NCBI GenBank assembly: GCA_003278365.1
Contig: QCFS01000010.1
Span: forward strand, 1 to 49,785
Reading direction: 5' to 3'
Length of the DNA stretch: 49,785 nt
Source: Prochlorococcus sp. AG-363-M17
GTDB taxonomy: Bacteria; Cyanobacteriota; Cyanobacteriia; PCC-6307; Cyanobiaceae
In this document: positions 1 to 11,102 of the stretch, one piece after another
Position numbering within the stretch: the first letter of the stretch is position 1
Layout: the number at the start of each line of letters is the position of its first letter
The notes under the pieces: model-generated
Database searches by the model: none
What the model was told of the DNA's origin: nothing
Seen by the model: the letters and a program-made list of their open reading frames with translations, nothing else
Made by a program: the position numbers and the translations under genes

Positions 1-54
1 AGAGTTGTGACGGACTTAGGCAGGGTTCATTTGGGCTGGCCAATAAAAAGATGA
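1..54 (+). CDS. C-terminal tail of an upstream gene (partial)
   Basis: Frame 1 is open from the first base and ends at the TGA at 52-54, encoding about 17 residues that finish with GWPIKR. The stop overlaps the ATG of the next gene at 51 in an ATGA arrangement, the usual sign of translational coupling. That overlap is the only reason to call it coding. The fragment is too short to identify the family. Confidence 0.5.
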   Translation, partial: RVVTDLGRVHLGWPIKR

Positions 55-863
55 AGGATATTTTATTAATTAGAAGTCGCTTAATCTCTTTGCACTTTTT
101 AGTTTGTTTTTTATTGCTTTTCTTGGTTGCATTTCCTAATCCACTAGTGGCTGAAATACCCATTAAGCCTTTATTTGAACAAGCTCTTTCTGCGAGTAAA
201 GAAGGTGATTTTTCGTCTGCACTATTTCTATGGGACCAAGTACTTGAAGAATCTCCAAAGAACTCTGCTGCGTTAAGTAACCGGGGAAATGTTCGATTGG
301 CTTTAGGCGATTTTTCTGGGGCGATTGCTGATCAGAGTCATTCAATTGAATTGGATCCCTCGGAGTTGGACCCATATTTGAATCGTGGAATTGCTAAAGA
401 GGCTTTGCACCATTGGCAGTCTGCCACTGAGGATTATGAATGGGTTCTTTCGCAAGACCCAGAAAATGCTTCTGCTTTATACAACCTTGGCAATGTTCTG
501 AGTCATCAAGGTGAGTGGTTAAAGGCTGAGAATTTGTTTGATAAGGCTTCTATAGCTAGACCTGGATTCGCAATGGCCCGCTCGAGTAAAGCTCTTTGTG
601 ATTATCAAATGGGTGAATTTGATCAAGCAGAAAGTGAATTGCGCAATCTTATTAGGCGGTACCCGATGATGGCTGATGCACGAGCGGCACTGAGTGCTGT
701 TTTATGGAGAAAGGGTTTTAGTGGTGAGGCTGAGAGTCATTGGGCTGCAGCCTCCGGACTTGATGCTCGATATAGTCAGAAAGAATGGTTATCGAATATC
801 AGACGCTGGCCACCTCAACCAATAGCTGATTTGATGGCCTTTTTGGCCTTGGAAAGACCATGA
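51..863 (+). CDS. TPR repeat protein with N-terminal signal/anchor
   Basis: A 270-residue protein. Residues about 9-34 form a hydrophobic signal peptide or membrane anchor, so the rest is probably on the lumenal or periplasmic side. From about residue 40 to 250 it is built of tetratricopeptide repeats with the typical small/large residue pattern (for example ALSNRGNVRLALGDF, then ALYNLGNVLSHQGEW). TPR arrays are protein-binding scaffolds and no catalytic motif is seen. Its ATG overlaps the stop of the upstream gene, and its stop (861-863) overlaps the ATG of the M20 amidohydrolase, so the three are probably one translationally coupled operon. The partner protein is unknown. Confidence 0.85.
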   Translation: MKDILLIRSRLISLHFLVCFLLLFLVAFPNPLVAEIPIKPLFEQALSASKEGDFSSALFLWDQVLEESPKNSAALSNRGNVRLALGDFSGAIADQSHSIELDPSELDPYLNRGIAKEALHHWQSATEDYEWVLSQDPENASALYNLGNVLSHQGEWLKAENLFDKASIARPGFAMARSSKALCDYQMGEFDQAESELRNLIRRYPMMADARAALSAVLWRKGFSGEAESHWAAASGLDARYSQKEWLSNIRRWPPQPIADLMAFLALERP

Positions 864-2053
864 GGTTTTCTTCTGATTGGCAGAATCAACTTCAAAAGGC
901 TTTGCCAGATCTAATACAGATACGTAGACATCTACATGCTCATCCTGAGTTAAGTGGTCACGAACATCAAACTGCTGCTTTAGTTTCTGGAGAATTAAGA
1001 AGTTACGGTTGGAAAGTTACTGAGTCTGTTGGGCGAACAGGTGTTGTTGCAGAGTTGGGAGTTCAAAGTGGCCCTTTGGTTGGCTTAAGGGTTGATATGG
1101 ATGCCTTACCTATCGAAGAAAAAACAGATTTACCTTATGCCTCTAAGAATCAGGGTTTAATGCATGCTTGTGGCCATGATATTCATACTTGTATTGGATT
1201 AGGAGTGGCAAGGGTTTTATCACTTCTTTCAAAGGAAAATAACCCAGAGATTGGGTTTCGTTTGTTGTTTCAACCAGCTGAGGAGCTAGCGGAAGGCGCA
1301 AGATGGATGCTTGAAGAAGGAGCTACTGAAGGTTTAGATGCACTGTTTGGTGTTCATGTTTGCCCAGCTTTGCCTGTTGGAAGCATTGGGGTCAAAAGCG
1401 GACTTTTGACGGCTGAGGCAGGTGAGCTCGAAATAGAAGTTATTGGGCAAGGTGGTCATGGAGCTAGGCCACATCAATCCATTGATGCTATTTGGATTGC
1501 GGCAAGGGTGATAACAGGTCTTCAGGAGGCGATAAGTAGAAGATTGGATGCTTTGAATCCAGTAGTGATCAGTTTTGGTCGAATTGATGGTGGAAAGGCC
1601 TTTAATGTGATTGCAGATCGAGTAAATCTTTTAGGAACAGTGCGTTGTTTAGATGCTTCTTTAAATGAGACATTACCTAATTGGATTAAGGAAACTGTTG
1701 AAGGAATTTGTTCAAACTTTGGCGCTAATGCTCTTGTTCGTTATAGACGTATAACTCCGTCAGTTTTTAACGACCCTGCCTTGACAACACTATTAGAAAG
1801 AGCTGCTATTCATCAACTTGGTCAAGAGAGGGTGATTAGGCTTGAGAAGCCGTCACTTGGTGCTGAGGATTTTGCTGAGTTTTTGCAAGGTGTGAGAGGA
1901 ACAATGTTCCGGCTTGGGGTTTCAGGAACCACGGATTGTGCTCCTTTACATAATGGTTATTTTTGTCCTGATGAAAAGAGTCTGGATTGTGGAGTACAGG
2001 TAGTCATGTCTACTTTGCTTATGTGGATGGAACAAAACTCTCTTAAGGATTGA
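860..2053 (+). CDS. M20 family amidohydrolase (IAA-amino acid hydrolase/HipO-like)
   Basis: A 397-residue cytosolic metallo-hydrolase of the M20D group, which cleaves N-acyl amino acids such as hippurate or auxin conjugates. Visible motifs are HAHPELSG near residue 26, the metal-site VDMDALP near 78, HACGHD near 103, and QPAEE with the general-base Glu near 138. The C-terminal half carries GAEDFAEF and a late His in the LHNGYF segment. Length is normal for the family. The start overlaps the TPR gene by ATGA. The natural substrate cannot be read from sequence; amino-acid salvage is one possibility. Family call is firm, substrate is open. Confidence 0.9.
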   Translation: MRFSSDWQNQLQKALPDLIQIRRHLHAHPELSGHEHQTAALVSGELRSYGWKVTESVGRTGVVAELGVQSGPLVGLRVDMDALPIEEKTDLPYASKNQGLMHACGHDIHTCIGLGVARVLSLLSKENNPEIGFRLLFQPAEELAEGARWMLEEGATEGLDALFGVHVCPALPVGSIGVKSGLLTAEAGELEIEVIGQGGHGARPHQSIDAIWIAARVITGLQEAISRRLDALNPVVISFGRIDGGKAFNVIADRVNLLGTVRCLDASLNETLPNWIKETVEGICSNFGANALVRYRRITPSVFNDPALTTLLERAAIHQLGQERVIRLEKPSLGAEDFAEFLQGVRGTMFRLGVSGTTDCAPLHNGYFCPDEKSLDCGVQVVMSTLLMWMEQNSLKD

Positions 2054-2062
2054 GAGATCTTT

Positions 2063-2281
2063 ATGAAACTTTCTGGTATTCACCTTCTTTCTTTTGCAGC
2101 TCCTATGCTTGTTTTGATTTCTATTGTTGGCCTCATTCACCGCCAGGATAGTAATCGTTTGCAGTCATTGCCTGCCTTTTTGGTAGGTAGTGGGCTGGTT
2201 GTTTCGGGAGCATTTTTGCGCCGTCGCCGCAGAGCTGATTTGTTGATGTCATTAAAAAAGATGGAAGACGACACTCTGTAA
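2063..2281 (+). CDS. Small membrane protein, DUF3188-like
   Basis: A 72-residue protein with two predicted membrane helices (about residues 5-24 and 38-54), a connecting stretch HRQDSNRLQ and a strongly basic RRRRRAD cytoplasmic segment. It resembles the small DUF3188 proteins found in marine picocyanobacteria; I recognise the pattern but cannot verify it by search. It lies 9 bases after the amidohydrolase on the same strand and likely shares its transcript. Function is unknown. Confidence 0.75.
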   Translation: MKLSGIHLLSFAAPMLVLISIVGLIHRQDSNRLQSLPAFLVGSGLVVSGAFLRRRRRADLLMSLKKMEDDTL

Positions 2282-2432
2282 AACTTTAGAAGTTCTTATT
2301 CAGATGCCTTCTCGGACTTAGCGGTTTGATTAGCAGGTTCTCTTTGGCTGATCCTTCTTTGGATTTATTCAGATATTTCATGAAAAAATAGATTTGAGCT
2401 TTCAGGCAGAAATATGGCTAGGTTTTAAAAAC

Positions 2433-3968
<1,536 letters not shown>

Positions 3969-3996
3969 AATAATTTAACGGCTTATAATTTAATGG

Positions 3997-4968
3997 TTAA
4001 ATGTTTTCTTTAAACCATAGAATTGTTTTATCAAGACCTTCTTCCAAATCGACTTTAGGCTCCCAGCTTAATTCGTTTTGAGCTAGGTTGATAACTGGTT
4101 GGCGCTGAAGAGGATCGTCTTGAGGTAAAGGCTTGTTGATTAATTCAAGCTTAGGATTTATTTTTTTACGTATTAATTCAGCTAGTTTTAAAATTGTAAA
4201 TTCATTGGGATTTCCAATATTCATTGGACCTGAGTGGCTCCCATTCATAAGCCTTATCATGCCTTCAATTAGATCATCTACATAGCAAAAAGAACGTGTT
4301 TGGCTTCCGTCTCCATAGATAGTTAATGCTTCACCAAGTAAAGCTTGTACAATAAAGTTGCTTACTACTCTTCCATCTTCTGGGAGCATTCGTGGACCAT
4401 ATGTGTTGAATATTCTCATCACCCTGATCTCCGTATCATGCATTCTTTGATAATCAAAGCATAATGTTTCGGCAATTCTTTTCCCTTCGTCATAGCAACT
4501 ACGTATTCCTAGAGTGTTAACAGACCCCCGATAGGTTTCAGGTTGAGGATGTACTTCAGGGTCTCCATAAACCTCGCTTGTACTTGCTAATAAAATTTTT
4601 GCACCTACTCTCCTCGCCAGCCCAAGCATGTTATATGTTCCAAGAAAACTTGTTTTGGCTGTCTTTATTGGATTAAATTGATAATGTACGGGTGATGCTG
4701 GACATGCAAGATGCCAAATCCTATCAACTTCTAACCGAATTGGCTCAGTGACATCATGTCTTATGATTTCGAAATTGGGGTGGTTAACCCATTGTAGAAG
4801 ATTAGATTTCCGACCTGTAAAATAGTTGTCCAAGCAAATGACCTCTTCGCCTGAATTCATTAGCCTATCTATTAAGTGAGAACCTAGAAAACCTGCACCT
4901 CCAGTAACTAGATTTCTGCAACCTGTCTTGGGCGACTTGAAGTTATTTTTGGGATGGATGGTTTTCAT
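3997..4968 (-). CDS. UDP-glucuronate decarboxylase-like SDR epimerase
   Basis: A 323-residue extended short-chain dehydrogenase. The NAD-binding [10 protein letters not shown] begins at residue 22, the catalytic tyrosine and lysine are Y159 and K163 in a YXXXK motif (CYDEGKR), and NTYGPRM follows. The pattern fits UDP-xylose synthase (UXS), which oxidises and decarboxylates UDP-glucuronate to UDP-xylose; dTDP-glucose 4,6-dehydratase is the nearest alternative. It probably feeds cell-surface polysaccharide synthesis. It is convergent with thiC (28-base gap), and a separate transcript is likely because a 187-base gap with a large hairpin separates it from tkt. Confidence 0.85.
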   Translation of the reverse strand: MKTIHPKNNFKSPKTGCRNLVTGGAGFLGSHLIDRLMNSGEEVICLDNYFTGRKSNLLQWVNHPNFEIIRHDVTEPIRLEVDRIWHLACPASPVHYQFNPIKTAKTSFLGTYNMLGLARRVGAKILLASTSEVYGDPEVHPQPETYRGSVNTLGIRSCYDEGKRIAETLCFDYQRMHDTEIRVMRIFNTYGPRMLPEDGRVVSNFIVQALLGEALTIYGDGSQTRSFCYVDDLIEGMIRLMNGSHSGPMNIGNPNEFTILKLAELIRKKINPKLELINKPLPQDDPLQRQPVINLAQNELSWEPKVDLEEGLDKTILWFKENI

Positions 4969-5091
4969 TTTATCTCTATTCCTTTAGGTAATTTTTCGTA
5001 TCTTTAAGATCTTTCTAGAAGCTAGTAATGTATTTTTCCCCCAATTTGTATTTTTAAGGAAGTAAATTTTCATGAGTAGTTCATTATTTTT

Positions 5092-5152
5092 GATAAGCAA
5101 CAATATTCAACCAGCTCTAAAAAGATGTAGTTGAATATTGTTGCAGGTTATC
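5092..5152 (-). terminator. Long hairpin downstream of transketolase
   Basis: A perfect 15-bp inverted repeat (5097-5111 with 5130-5144, loop 18 bases) is extended by five more pairs, GATAA 5092-5096 with TTATC 5148-5152, across a three-base bulge. It begins 3 bases beyond the tkt stop codon on the minus strand. No clean T run follows on either strand, so it may protect the tkt 3' end or act as a terminator without a U tract. The structure is seen directly; its role is inferred. Confidence 0.6.
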
Positions 5153-5155
5153 GTT

Positions 5156-7165
5156 TTATGCAAGTAATTTTTTGGACTTGCTTAAGACATTTTCTAATGT
5201 AAATCCAAATTTTTCCATACATGTTCCCCCAGGCGCCGAGGCTCCAAAGCTACTCATCGTAATACTATCTCCATCAAGACCTATGTATTTATGCCAACCA
5301 AATGATTCAGCTGCCTCAACAACAATTCTTTTTCTAACTTCAATAGGCAGAACTTGTTCTTTATACGCCTCGCTTTGCTCTTCAAATAGTTCAACACATG
5401 GCATTGAAACTACACGAATCTTGTGGCCTTCAGCACTGAGTTTTTTGGCGGCTTGAACACAGAGGTCTAGTTCGCTGCCTGTCCCTATGAAGATGAGATC
5501 AGGTTTTCCTGAGCAGTCTTCCAGGATATATCCACCAAGGCTAACTTTGTCTATAGATGAATTGGCTTGATTAGCCATCCCTTGGCGACTGAGGCATAGA
5601 GCACTTGGTCGGTTGCGATTTTGGATAGCAACTTTGTATGCTCCACTAGTTTCATTCCCATCCCCAGGTCTAAAGACCAGCATGTTTGGTATTGCTCTTA
5701 GAGAAGGAATTGTTTCTATTGGTTGATGCGTTGGTCCATCTTCTCCAACTCCAATTGAGTCATGAGTTAGTACATAAATTACGCCTAATTCACTTAAGGC
5801 GGAGAGTCTCATTGAGCCTCTCATATAATCTGCAAATACTAGGAATGTTCCCCCATAAGGTATTAAGCCACTTTTGTGATAAGCAATTCCATTTAGAACA
5901 GCAGCCATTGCATGTTCACGAACACCAAAATGTAGATAACGTTTTTCAGGTGTTTCAGCTTGGAAGGATCCAGTTTCACCCTTGATATCTGTGTAATTAG
6001 AATGGGTTAGATCCGCAGAACCACCAATTAGTTCAGGTAGATTTGGACCTAAAGCACCTAGACATATTTGAGAGTGTTTTCTTGTTGCAAGACCTTTATC
6101 ATTTTCTGTATAAACAGGTAAATTTTGATCCCATTCTTTAGGTAATTCTCCGCGCAACATTCTTTCAAACTCTTCTGCTTCTTGGGGATATTCTTTCCTA
6201 TATTTTTCAAGAGTTTCATTCCAATCGTTTTCGAGCACTTCACCTCTTTGAATTGCTTGCCTGAATTGGTCATAAGCTTCTTGAGGAATCTCGAAAGGCC
6301 CAAAATTCCATCCCAACTCTTTACGGGTAAGTGCAGCTTCTTCTTCACCTAGGGGAGCTCCATGCACTCCAGCGGTATCACTTTTATTAGGTGAACCGAA
6401 CCCGATAGTGGTACTGATTTTGATTATGGATGGTTTGTCAGTGACTGACTTTGCAGAATTTATAGCTTCTGCAATTGCATTGATATCACTATTTCCATTT
6501 TTGACATGCTGCACATGCCATCCATAAGCTTCATAGCGCTTTAGAACATCTTCTGTGAATGAGACGTCTGTTCTTCCATCAATAGTTATTTGATTGTCAT
6601 CATAAAGAGCAATTAGTTTTCCTAATTTGAGATGTCCAGCTAATGAGCATGCTTCTGAAGAAACTCCTTCTTGATTACATCCATCACCCATGATCACATA
6701 GGTGAAATGATCAACGATAGTTGCATCTTGCTTATTGAACTTTGCAGCTAGATGAGCTTCTGCGATTGCTAGGCCAACAGCATTAGATATGCCTGCGCCA
6801 AGAGGCCCAGTTGTTACTTCAATTCCAGGTGTTTCAAATGTTTCTGGATGTCCAGGTGTATGAGATCCCCATTGCCTAAATTGCTTTATATCTTCTATGG
6901 AAACTGATTCATAACCAGTGAGGTGCAATAAGGAGTAAAGCAGCATGCATCCATGTCCTGCAGAAAGCACGAAGCGATCTCGATTGAACCAATTGGGATT
7001 CTTTGGATTGTGTCGTAGAAATTTATCCCAAAGGGTATATCCCATTGGGGCACAACCCATTGGCAGGCCTGGGTGGCCGCTGTTGGACTTGTTTACAGCA
7101 TCAACCGCGAGCATCCTGATGCTATTGATGCAGAGCGTATCTAATGAAGCAGGCGCAGCGACCAT
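5156..7165 (-). CDS. tkt: Transketolase
   Basis: A 669-residue thiamine-diphosphate enzyme that moves two-carbon units in the Calvin cycle and pentose phosphate pathway. Motifs include [10 protein letters not shown] near the N terminus, the TPP-binding GDGCNQEG (GDG with a downstream N), the GGSADL block, and the ATP/phosphate-site histidine region [15 protein letters not shown]. The ATG at 7165 (MVAAPASL) is chosen because the frame upstream adds 37 residues unlike the family. It follows fabF on the same strand with a 61-base gap. Its cofactor is the product of the thiamine pathway to which thiC nearby contributes. Confidence 0.97.
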   Translation of the reverse strand: MVAAPASLDTLCINSIRMLAVDAVNKSNSGHPGLPMGCAPMGYTLWDKFLRHNPKNPNWFNRDRFVLSAGHGCMLLYSLLHLTGYESVSIEDIKQFRQWGSHTPGHPETFETPGIEVTTGPLGAGISNAVGLAIAEAHLAAKFNKQDATIVDHFTYVIMGDGCNQEGVSSEACSLAGHLKLGKLIALYDDNQITIDGRTDVSFTEDVLKRYEAYGWHVQHVKNGNSDINAIAEAINSAKSVTDKPSIIKISTTIGFGSPNKSDTAGVHGAPLGEEEAALTRKELGWNFGPFEIPQEAYDQFRQAIQRGEVLENDWNETLEKYRKEYPQEAEEFERMLRGELPKEWDQNLPVYTENDKGLATRKHSQICLGALGPNLPELIGGSADLTHSNYTDIKGETGSFQAETPEKRYLHFGVREHAMAAVLNGIAYHKSGLIPYGGTFLVFADYMRGSMRLSALSELGVIYVLTHDSIGVGEDGPTHQPIETIPSLRAIPNMLVFRPGDGNETSGAYKVAIQNRNRPSALCLSRQGMANQANSSIDKVSLGGYILEDCSGKPDLIFIGTGSELDLCVQAAKKLSAEGHKIRVVSMPCVELFEEQSEAYKEQVLPIEVRKRIVVEAAESFGWHKYIGLDGDSITMSSFGASAPGGTCMEKFGFTLENVLSKSKKLLA

Positions 7166-7226
7166 GATTTTGATAGGGGTGAAAGCTGATTCAGGGGTTG
7201 AGACAGGATGAGAGTGGCAAAGCCAC

Positions 7227-8474
7227 TTAGGACATCCGACGGAAGGCAAGGCATACATTGTGGCCTCCGAACCCAAAAGAGTTCGAAAGCACCACAGTTA
7301 GCTTGTGTTCTCTAGGACTATTTGGGACGTAGTCCAGATCACATGCAGGATCAGGGTTTGAGTAGTTGATTGTTGGTGGAATTACTCCATTTTGCAGTGA
7401 AAGCACACAGGCAACAGCTTCAATCCCCCCTGATCCACCGAGAAGATGACCTGTCATTGACTTTGTAGAACTTACAGGGATTTCATTCGCTTTATTGTTA
7501 AACACATTTTTGATTGCGGCAGTTTCGTTACTGTCATTAGCGGGAGTACTTGTTCCATGAGCATTGATGTAATCAACGCATTCAGGATTAAGTTTCCCGT
7601 CTTTGAGGGCAAGTCGCATAGCTTCAGCGCCTCCAAGTCCTCCAGGAGTTGGTGATGTTATGTGATGGGCGTCACATGTTGTTCCATAACCAATAATCTC
7701 AGCATGAATTTGGGCACCACGTGATTTTGCATGTTCGAGAGTTTCCAGCACAAGTACACCTGCTCCTTCTCCAATCACAAAACCATCACGATCAGCATCG
7801 AATGGTCGACTGGCTGATGAAGGATCGTCATTGCGGAAAGATAGAGCCTTGGCACTCGAAAAGCCTGCCACACCTAATGGGGTAATGCTTGCTTCAGCAC
7901 CTCCGCAAATCATTGCATCAGCTTTGCCTAGTTGTAGAAGCCGAAAGGCATCACCAATAGCGTTAGAACCTGCTGCACAGGCGGTTGAAACAGAAGAACT
8001 TGGCCCTTGTGCACCCAGTGCGATTGCAGCTAGTCCCGTTGCCATATTAGGGATCATCATTGGCACGGTGAAAGGACTTACTCGCCCAGGACCTTTTGCA
8101 GCAAGGACGTGGGCCTGACTTTCCATAGTGAGAAGACCCCCTACTCCAGAGCCAATGATGACTCCCACTCGAGGGGCATTTTTTTCATTAATGGTCAAGC
8201 CTGCATCCTGAACTGCTTGTTTTGCGGCAACTACCCCAAACTTTGAGAATCGATCCCATCTTTTTGATTCTTTTGGTTCAAGAAAGTCTTTTGGATCAAA
8301 GTCTTTCACCTCTGCAGCAAAACGACATGCATGAGATGCAGCATCAAACAAAGTAATTGCTGCCACACCGTTTCGACCTGATGTAAGACCATCTAGGTAG
8401 TCCTTAACGGTATTCCCTATAGGTGTAATCGCACCGAGGCCCGTGACCACAACGCGATGGAGACCCTCCACCAT
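7227..8474 (-). CDS. fabF: 3-oxoacyl-[acyl-carrier-protein] synthase II
   Basis: A 415-residue condensing enzyme that extends acyl-ACP with malonyl-ACP in type II fatty acid synthesis. The active-site cysteine is C166 in STACAAGS, and the two histidines lie in [10 protein letters not shown] near 307 and GHLLGGSGG near 343. The start at 8474 ([12 protein letters not shown]) is preferred over an upstream in-frame ATG at 8549, which would overlap acpP and add 25 non-homologous residues. It lies 7 bases after acpP, so acpP-fabF is a tight operon, probably continuing into tkt. Confidence 0.97.
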   Translation of the reverse strand: MVEGLHRVVVTGLGAITPIGNTVKDYLDGLTSGRNGVAAITLFDAASHACRFAAEVKDFDPKDFLEPKESKRWDRFSKFGVVAAKQAVQDAGLTINEKNAPRVGVIIGSGVGGLLTMESQAHVLAAKGPGRVSPFTVPMMIPNMATGLAAIALGAQGPSSSVSTACAAGSNAIGDAFRLLQLGKADAMICGGAEASITPLGVAGFSSAKALSFRNDDPSSASRPFDADRDGFVIGEGAGVLVLETLEHAKSRGAQIHAEIIGYGTTCDAHHITSPTPGGLGGAEAMRLALKDGKLNPECVDYINAHGTSTPANDSNETAAIKNVFNNKANEIPVSSTKSMTGHLLGGSGGIEAVACVLSLQNGVIPPTINYSNPDPACDLDYVPNSPREHKLTVVLSNSFGFGGHNVCLAFRRMS

Positions 8475-8481
8475 TGTGCCC

Positions 8482-8724
8482 TCAGGATTGCTTGTCTTCG
8501 ATGTACTTGACGGCATCACCGACGGTGGCGATACCTTCAGCAGCTTCATCTGGTATCTCTATGTCAAAGGCTTCTTCAAGAGCCATGACAAGTTCAACAG
8601 TGTCTAGTGAGTCTGCACCTAGGTCATTTTGAAAGTTCGCTTCTGGCTTTACTTCGCCAGCATCAACGCTGAGTTGCTCAGCAACGATGGAACTTACTTT
8701 TTCGAGGATTTCTTCCTGGGACAT
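8482..8724 (-). CDS. acpP: Acyl carrier protein
   Basis: An 80-residue acidic carrier of acyl chains in fatty acid synthesis. The phosphopantetheine attachment serine is S39 in [10 protein letters not shown]. The start at 8724 ([10 protein letters not shown]) gives the standard ACP length; the longer frame to 8748 adds eight residues not found in ACPs. It heads the acpP-fabF operon and is divergent from psaC across 138 bases, which must hold both promoters. Confidence 0.98.
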   Translation of the reverse strand: MSQEEILEKVSSIVAEQLSVDAGEVKPEANFQNDLGADSLDTVELVMALEEAFDIEIPDEAAEGIATVGDAVKYIEDKQS

Positions 8725-8820
8725 AGTCATGTAGATATGACAAAGCATCCTACGAGTTCATGGTCAGGAGTTAACAACAGTGACGGAAGAGAGGTGAAAT
8801 TGTCCCAGAACGACAAATGA

Positions 8821-9108
<288 letters not shown>

Positions 9109-9166
9109 TTCTTATTTCATAATCTCCTCATAAGGGAACACTTTTTGCGTGTAACCCCATATGCTC

Positions 9167-9194
9167 AGCCCGGCGCTGTCCGGGCTTTGCTTTT
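9167..9194 (+). terminator. Intrinsic terminator of psaC, abutting the glmS start
   Basis: A 7-bp perfect GC-rich stem (AGCCCGG 9167-9173 with CCGGGCT 9180-9186), a 6-base loop, then TTGCTTTT. It lies 58 bases after the psaC stop. The T-rich tail ends only 3 bases before the glmS ATG at 9198, so it also occupies the normal ribosome-binding region of glmS. Confidence 0.9.
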
Positions 9195-9197
9195 GAT

Positions 9198-11102
9198 ATG
9201 TGCGGAATCGTTGCAGTTATAGGTTCTCGAGAAGCAGCTCCTCTGCTTCTTGAAGGATTGAAACAGTTGGAATACCGAGGGTATGACTCCGCTGGTTTAG
9301 CCACGGTTGCATCTTCTTTAGGAGATTCCAAAGGTGTTATGACATGTCAAAGAGCTGCAGGGAAACTGGTAAACCTTTCAGCATTGGTCGAGGAGAAAGG
9401 TGCTGCAGGGAATTTAGGTATTGGCCATACCAGATGGGCTACACATGGCAAACCTGAGGAACGCAATGCACATCCTCACAGAGATCAATCTGCCGAAATT
9501 GCGGTTGTACAAAATGGAATTATTGAAAATTATCGGCTTCTAAAAGAGGAACTTCAGCGGGAGGGTGTCAGTTTTGTCTCAGATACAGACACTGAAGTTA
9601 TTCCCCATCTAATTGCAAAAGAAGTTCATGAGATGAAGTTGGGAGGCCGTAATGACAGTGGTGCAATGTTGTTGGCTGCTGTTCAGAAAGTTTCTGCTCG
9701 ATTAGCTGGTGCATATGCGCTTGCAGTTGTTTGGTCAAGAATTCCAGATGCTTTGGTAGTTGCTAGAAGACAGGCACCATTATTGATTGGCTTAGGTGAA
9801 GGCGAGTTTCTTTGTGCAAGTGATACTCCAGCTTTAGCTGGATTCACTAGGACTATTTTGCCTATGGAAGATGGAGAAGTGGCATTGTTAACTCCTCTTG
9901 GAATTGAGTTATACGATTCACAAGGGAATAGAAAGCAAAGAAGTCCTGAGTTATTGAGCGGAATTGATCATTTGGCCGATAAACGTAATTTTCGTCATTA
10001 CATGTTGAAGGAAATCCATGAACAGCCTGAGACTGCAGAACTATGGGTATCTAGACATCTTCCTGCAGATCTTTCAGCAAGGACACCTGTTGCCTTCCCT
10101 TTTGAGGACTCTTTTTATCAAGGAATAGATAGGGTTCAGATTCTTGCTTGTGGTACAAGCCGTCATGCAGCTCTAGTCGGTGCACACCTCCTTGAGCAGT
10201 TTGCAGGAATTCCCACTTCTGTTTTTTATGCAAGTGAATTTCGTTATGCACCACCACCACTTGTTCCACATACCTTGACCATTGGTGTTACACAGTCAGG
10301 TGAGACTGCTGACACACTTGCAGCTCTTTTAATGGAAGCCAATCGGCGTGATGCCCATGTTGACAAAGCCTATGCTCCGCGATTGCTTGGAATAACTAAT
10401 AGATCGGAAAGTTCTATAGCTAGGCAAGTGCCAAATATTCTTGATATTGGAGCTGGAATTGAGATAGGAGTTGCTGCAACTAAGACATTTCTTGGCCAAC
10501 TTCTTTCTTTTTATGGCCTTGCCTTAATGTTTGCTGCTCGCAGGCGCAGTAGGTCTGATGAAGAAATTATGCAACTTAGTTGTGAATTAAGGGCGGTGCC
10601 TAATCAACTGAGATTGTTAGTTAAAAAGCATGATCGACTCTCAGAGGAGCTTGCTCCAAGATTTGCAGAAACCCAAGATGTCATTTTTTTAGGTCGAGGT
10701 ATTAATTATCCAATTGCACTTGAAGGGGCACTCAAGCTGAAGGAAATTAGTTATATACATGCAGAAGGATATCCTGCTGGTGAGATGAAGCATGGACCTA
10801 TTGCCTTGCTTGACCCTCGTGTTCCAGTTATATCAATTGCAACCCCAGGAAAAGTATTTGACAAGGTTTTAAGCAACGCTCAAGAAGCTAAAGCGAGAGA
10901 TGCGCAGCTTTTTGGTGTTGCCCCAGAAGGACCTGATACAGAGATCTTTGATGCATTACTTCCATTGCCTGAAGTAAGTGAATGGATTAGTCCGTTGTTT
11001 TCTGTTGTTCCTATGCAATTATTGAGCTACCACATTGCTGCACATAGAGGATTAGATGTTGATCAGCCGAGAAACTTGGCGAAGAGTGTAACAGTGGAAT
11101 AG
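9198..11102 (+). CDS. glmS: Glutamine--fructose-6-phosphate aminotransferase (isomerizing)
   Basis: A 634-residue enzyme making glucosamine 6-phosphate, the first step to UDP-GlcNAc for peptidoglycan and lipopolysaccharide. Cys2 (MCGIVAVIG), exposed by Met removal, is the glutaminase nucleophile; GHTRWATHG and the NGIIENY block complete that domain. Two SIS sugar-isomerase domains follow (CGTSRHA and TQSGETADT near 320-370; FLGRG and EGALKLKEISY near 500-530), ending in the conserved LAKSVTVE tail. No Shine-Dalgarno sequence is visible because the psaC terminator fills that site. It ends at 11102, directly against the end of the opposing manC-like gene. Confidence 0.98.
   Translation: MCGIVAVIGSREAAPLLLEGLKQLEYRGYDSAGLATVASSLGDSKGVMTCQRAAGKLVNLSALVEEKGAAGNLGIGHTRWATHGKPEERNAHPHRDQSAEIAVVQNGIIENYRLLKEELQREGVSFVSDTDTEVIPHLIAKEVHEMKLGGRNDSGAMLLAAVQKVSARLAGAYALAVVWSRIPDALVVARRQAPLLIGLGEGEFLCASDTPALAGFTRTILPMEDGEVALLTPLGIELYDSQGNRKQRSPELLSGIDHLADKRNFRHYMLKEIHEQPETAELWVSRHLPADLSARTPVAFPFEDSFYQGIDRVQILACGTSRHAALVGAHLLEQFAGIPTSVFYASEFRYAPPPLVPHTLTIGVTQSGETADTLAALLMEANRRDAHVDKAYAPRLLGITNRSESSIARQVPNILDIGAGIEIGVAATKTFLGQLLSFYGLALMFAARRRSRSDEEIMQLSCELRAVPNQLRLLVKKHDRLSEELAPRFAETQDVIFLGRGINYPIALEGALKLKEISYIHAEGYPAGEMKHGPIALLDPRVPVISIATPGKVFDKVLSNAQEAKARDAQLFGVAPEGPDTEIFDALLPLPEVSEWISPLFSVVPMQLLSYHIAAHRGLDVDQPRNLAKSVTVE

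Noticed and set aside
7166-7276. N-terminal extension of transketolase by 37 residues
   Set aside because: Composition is not family-like, and [11 protein letters not shown] gives the normal length.
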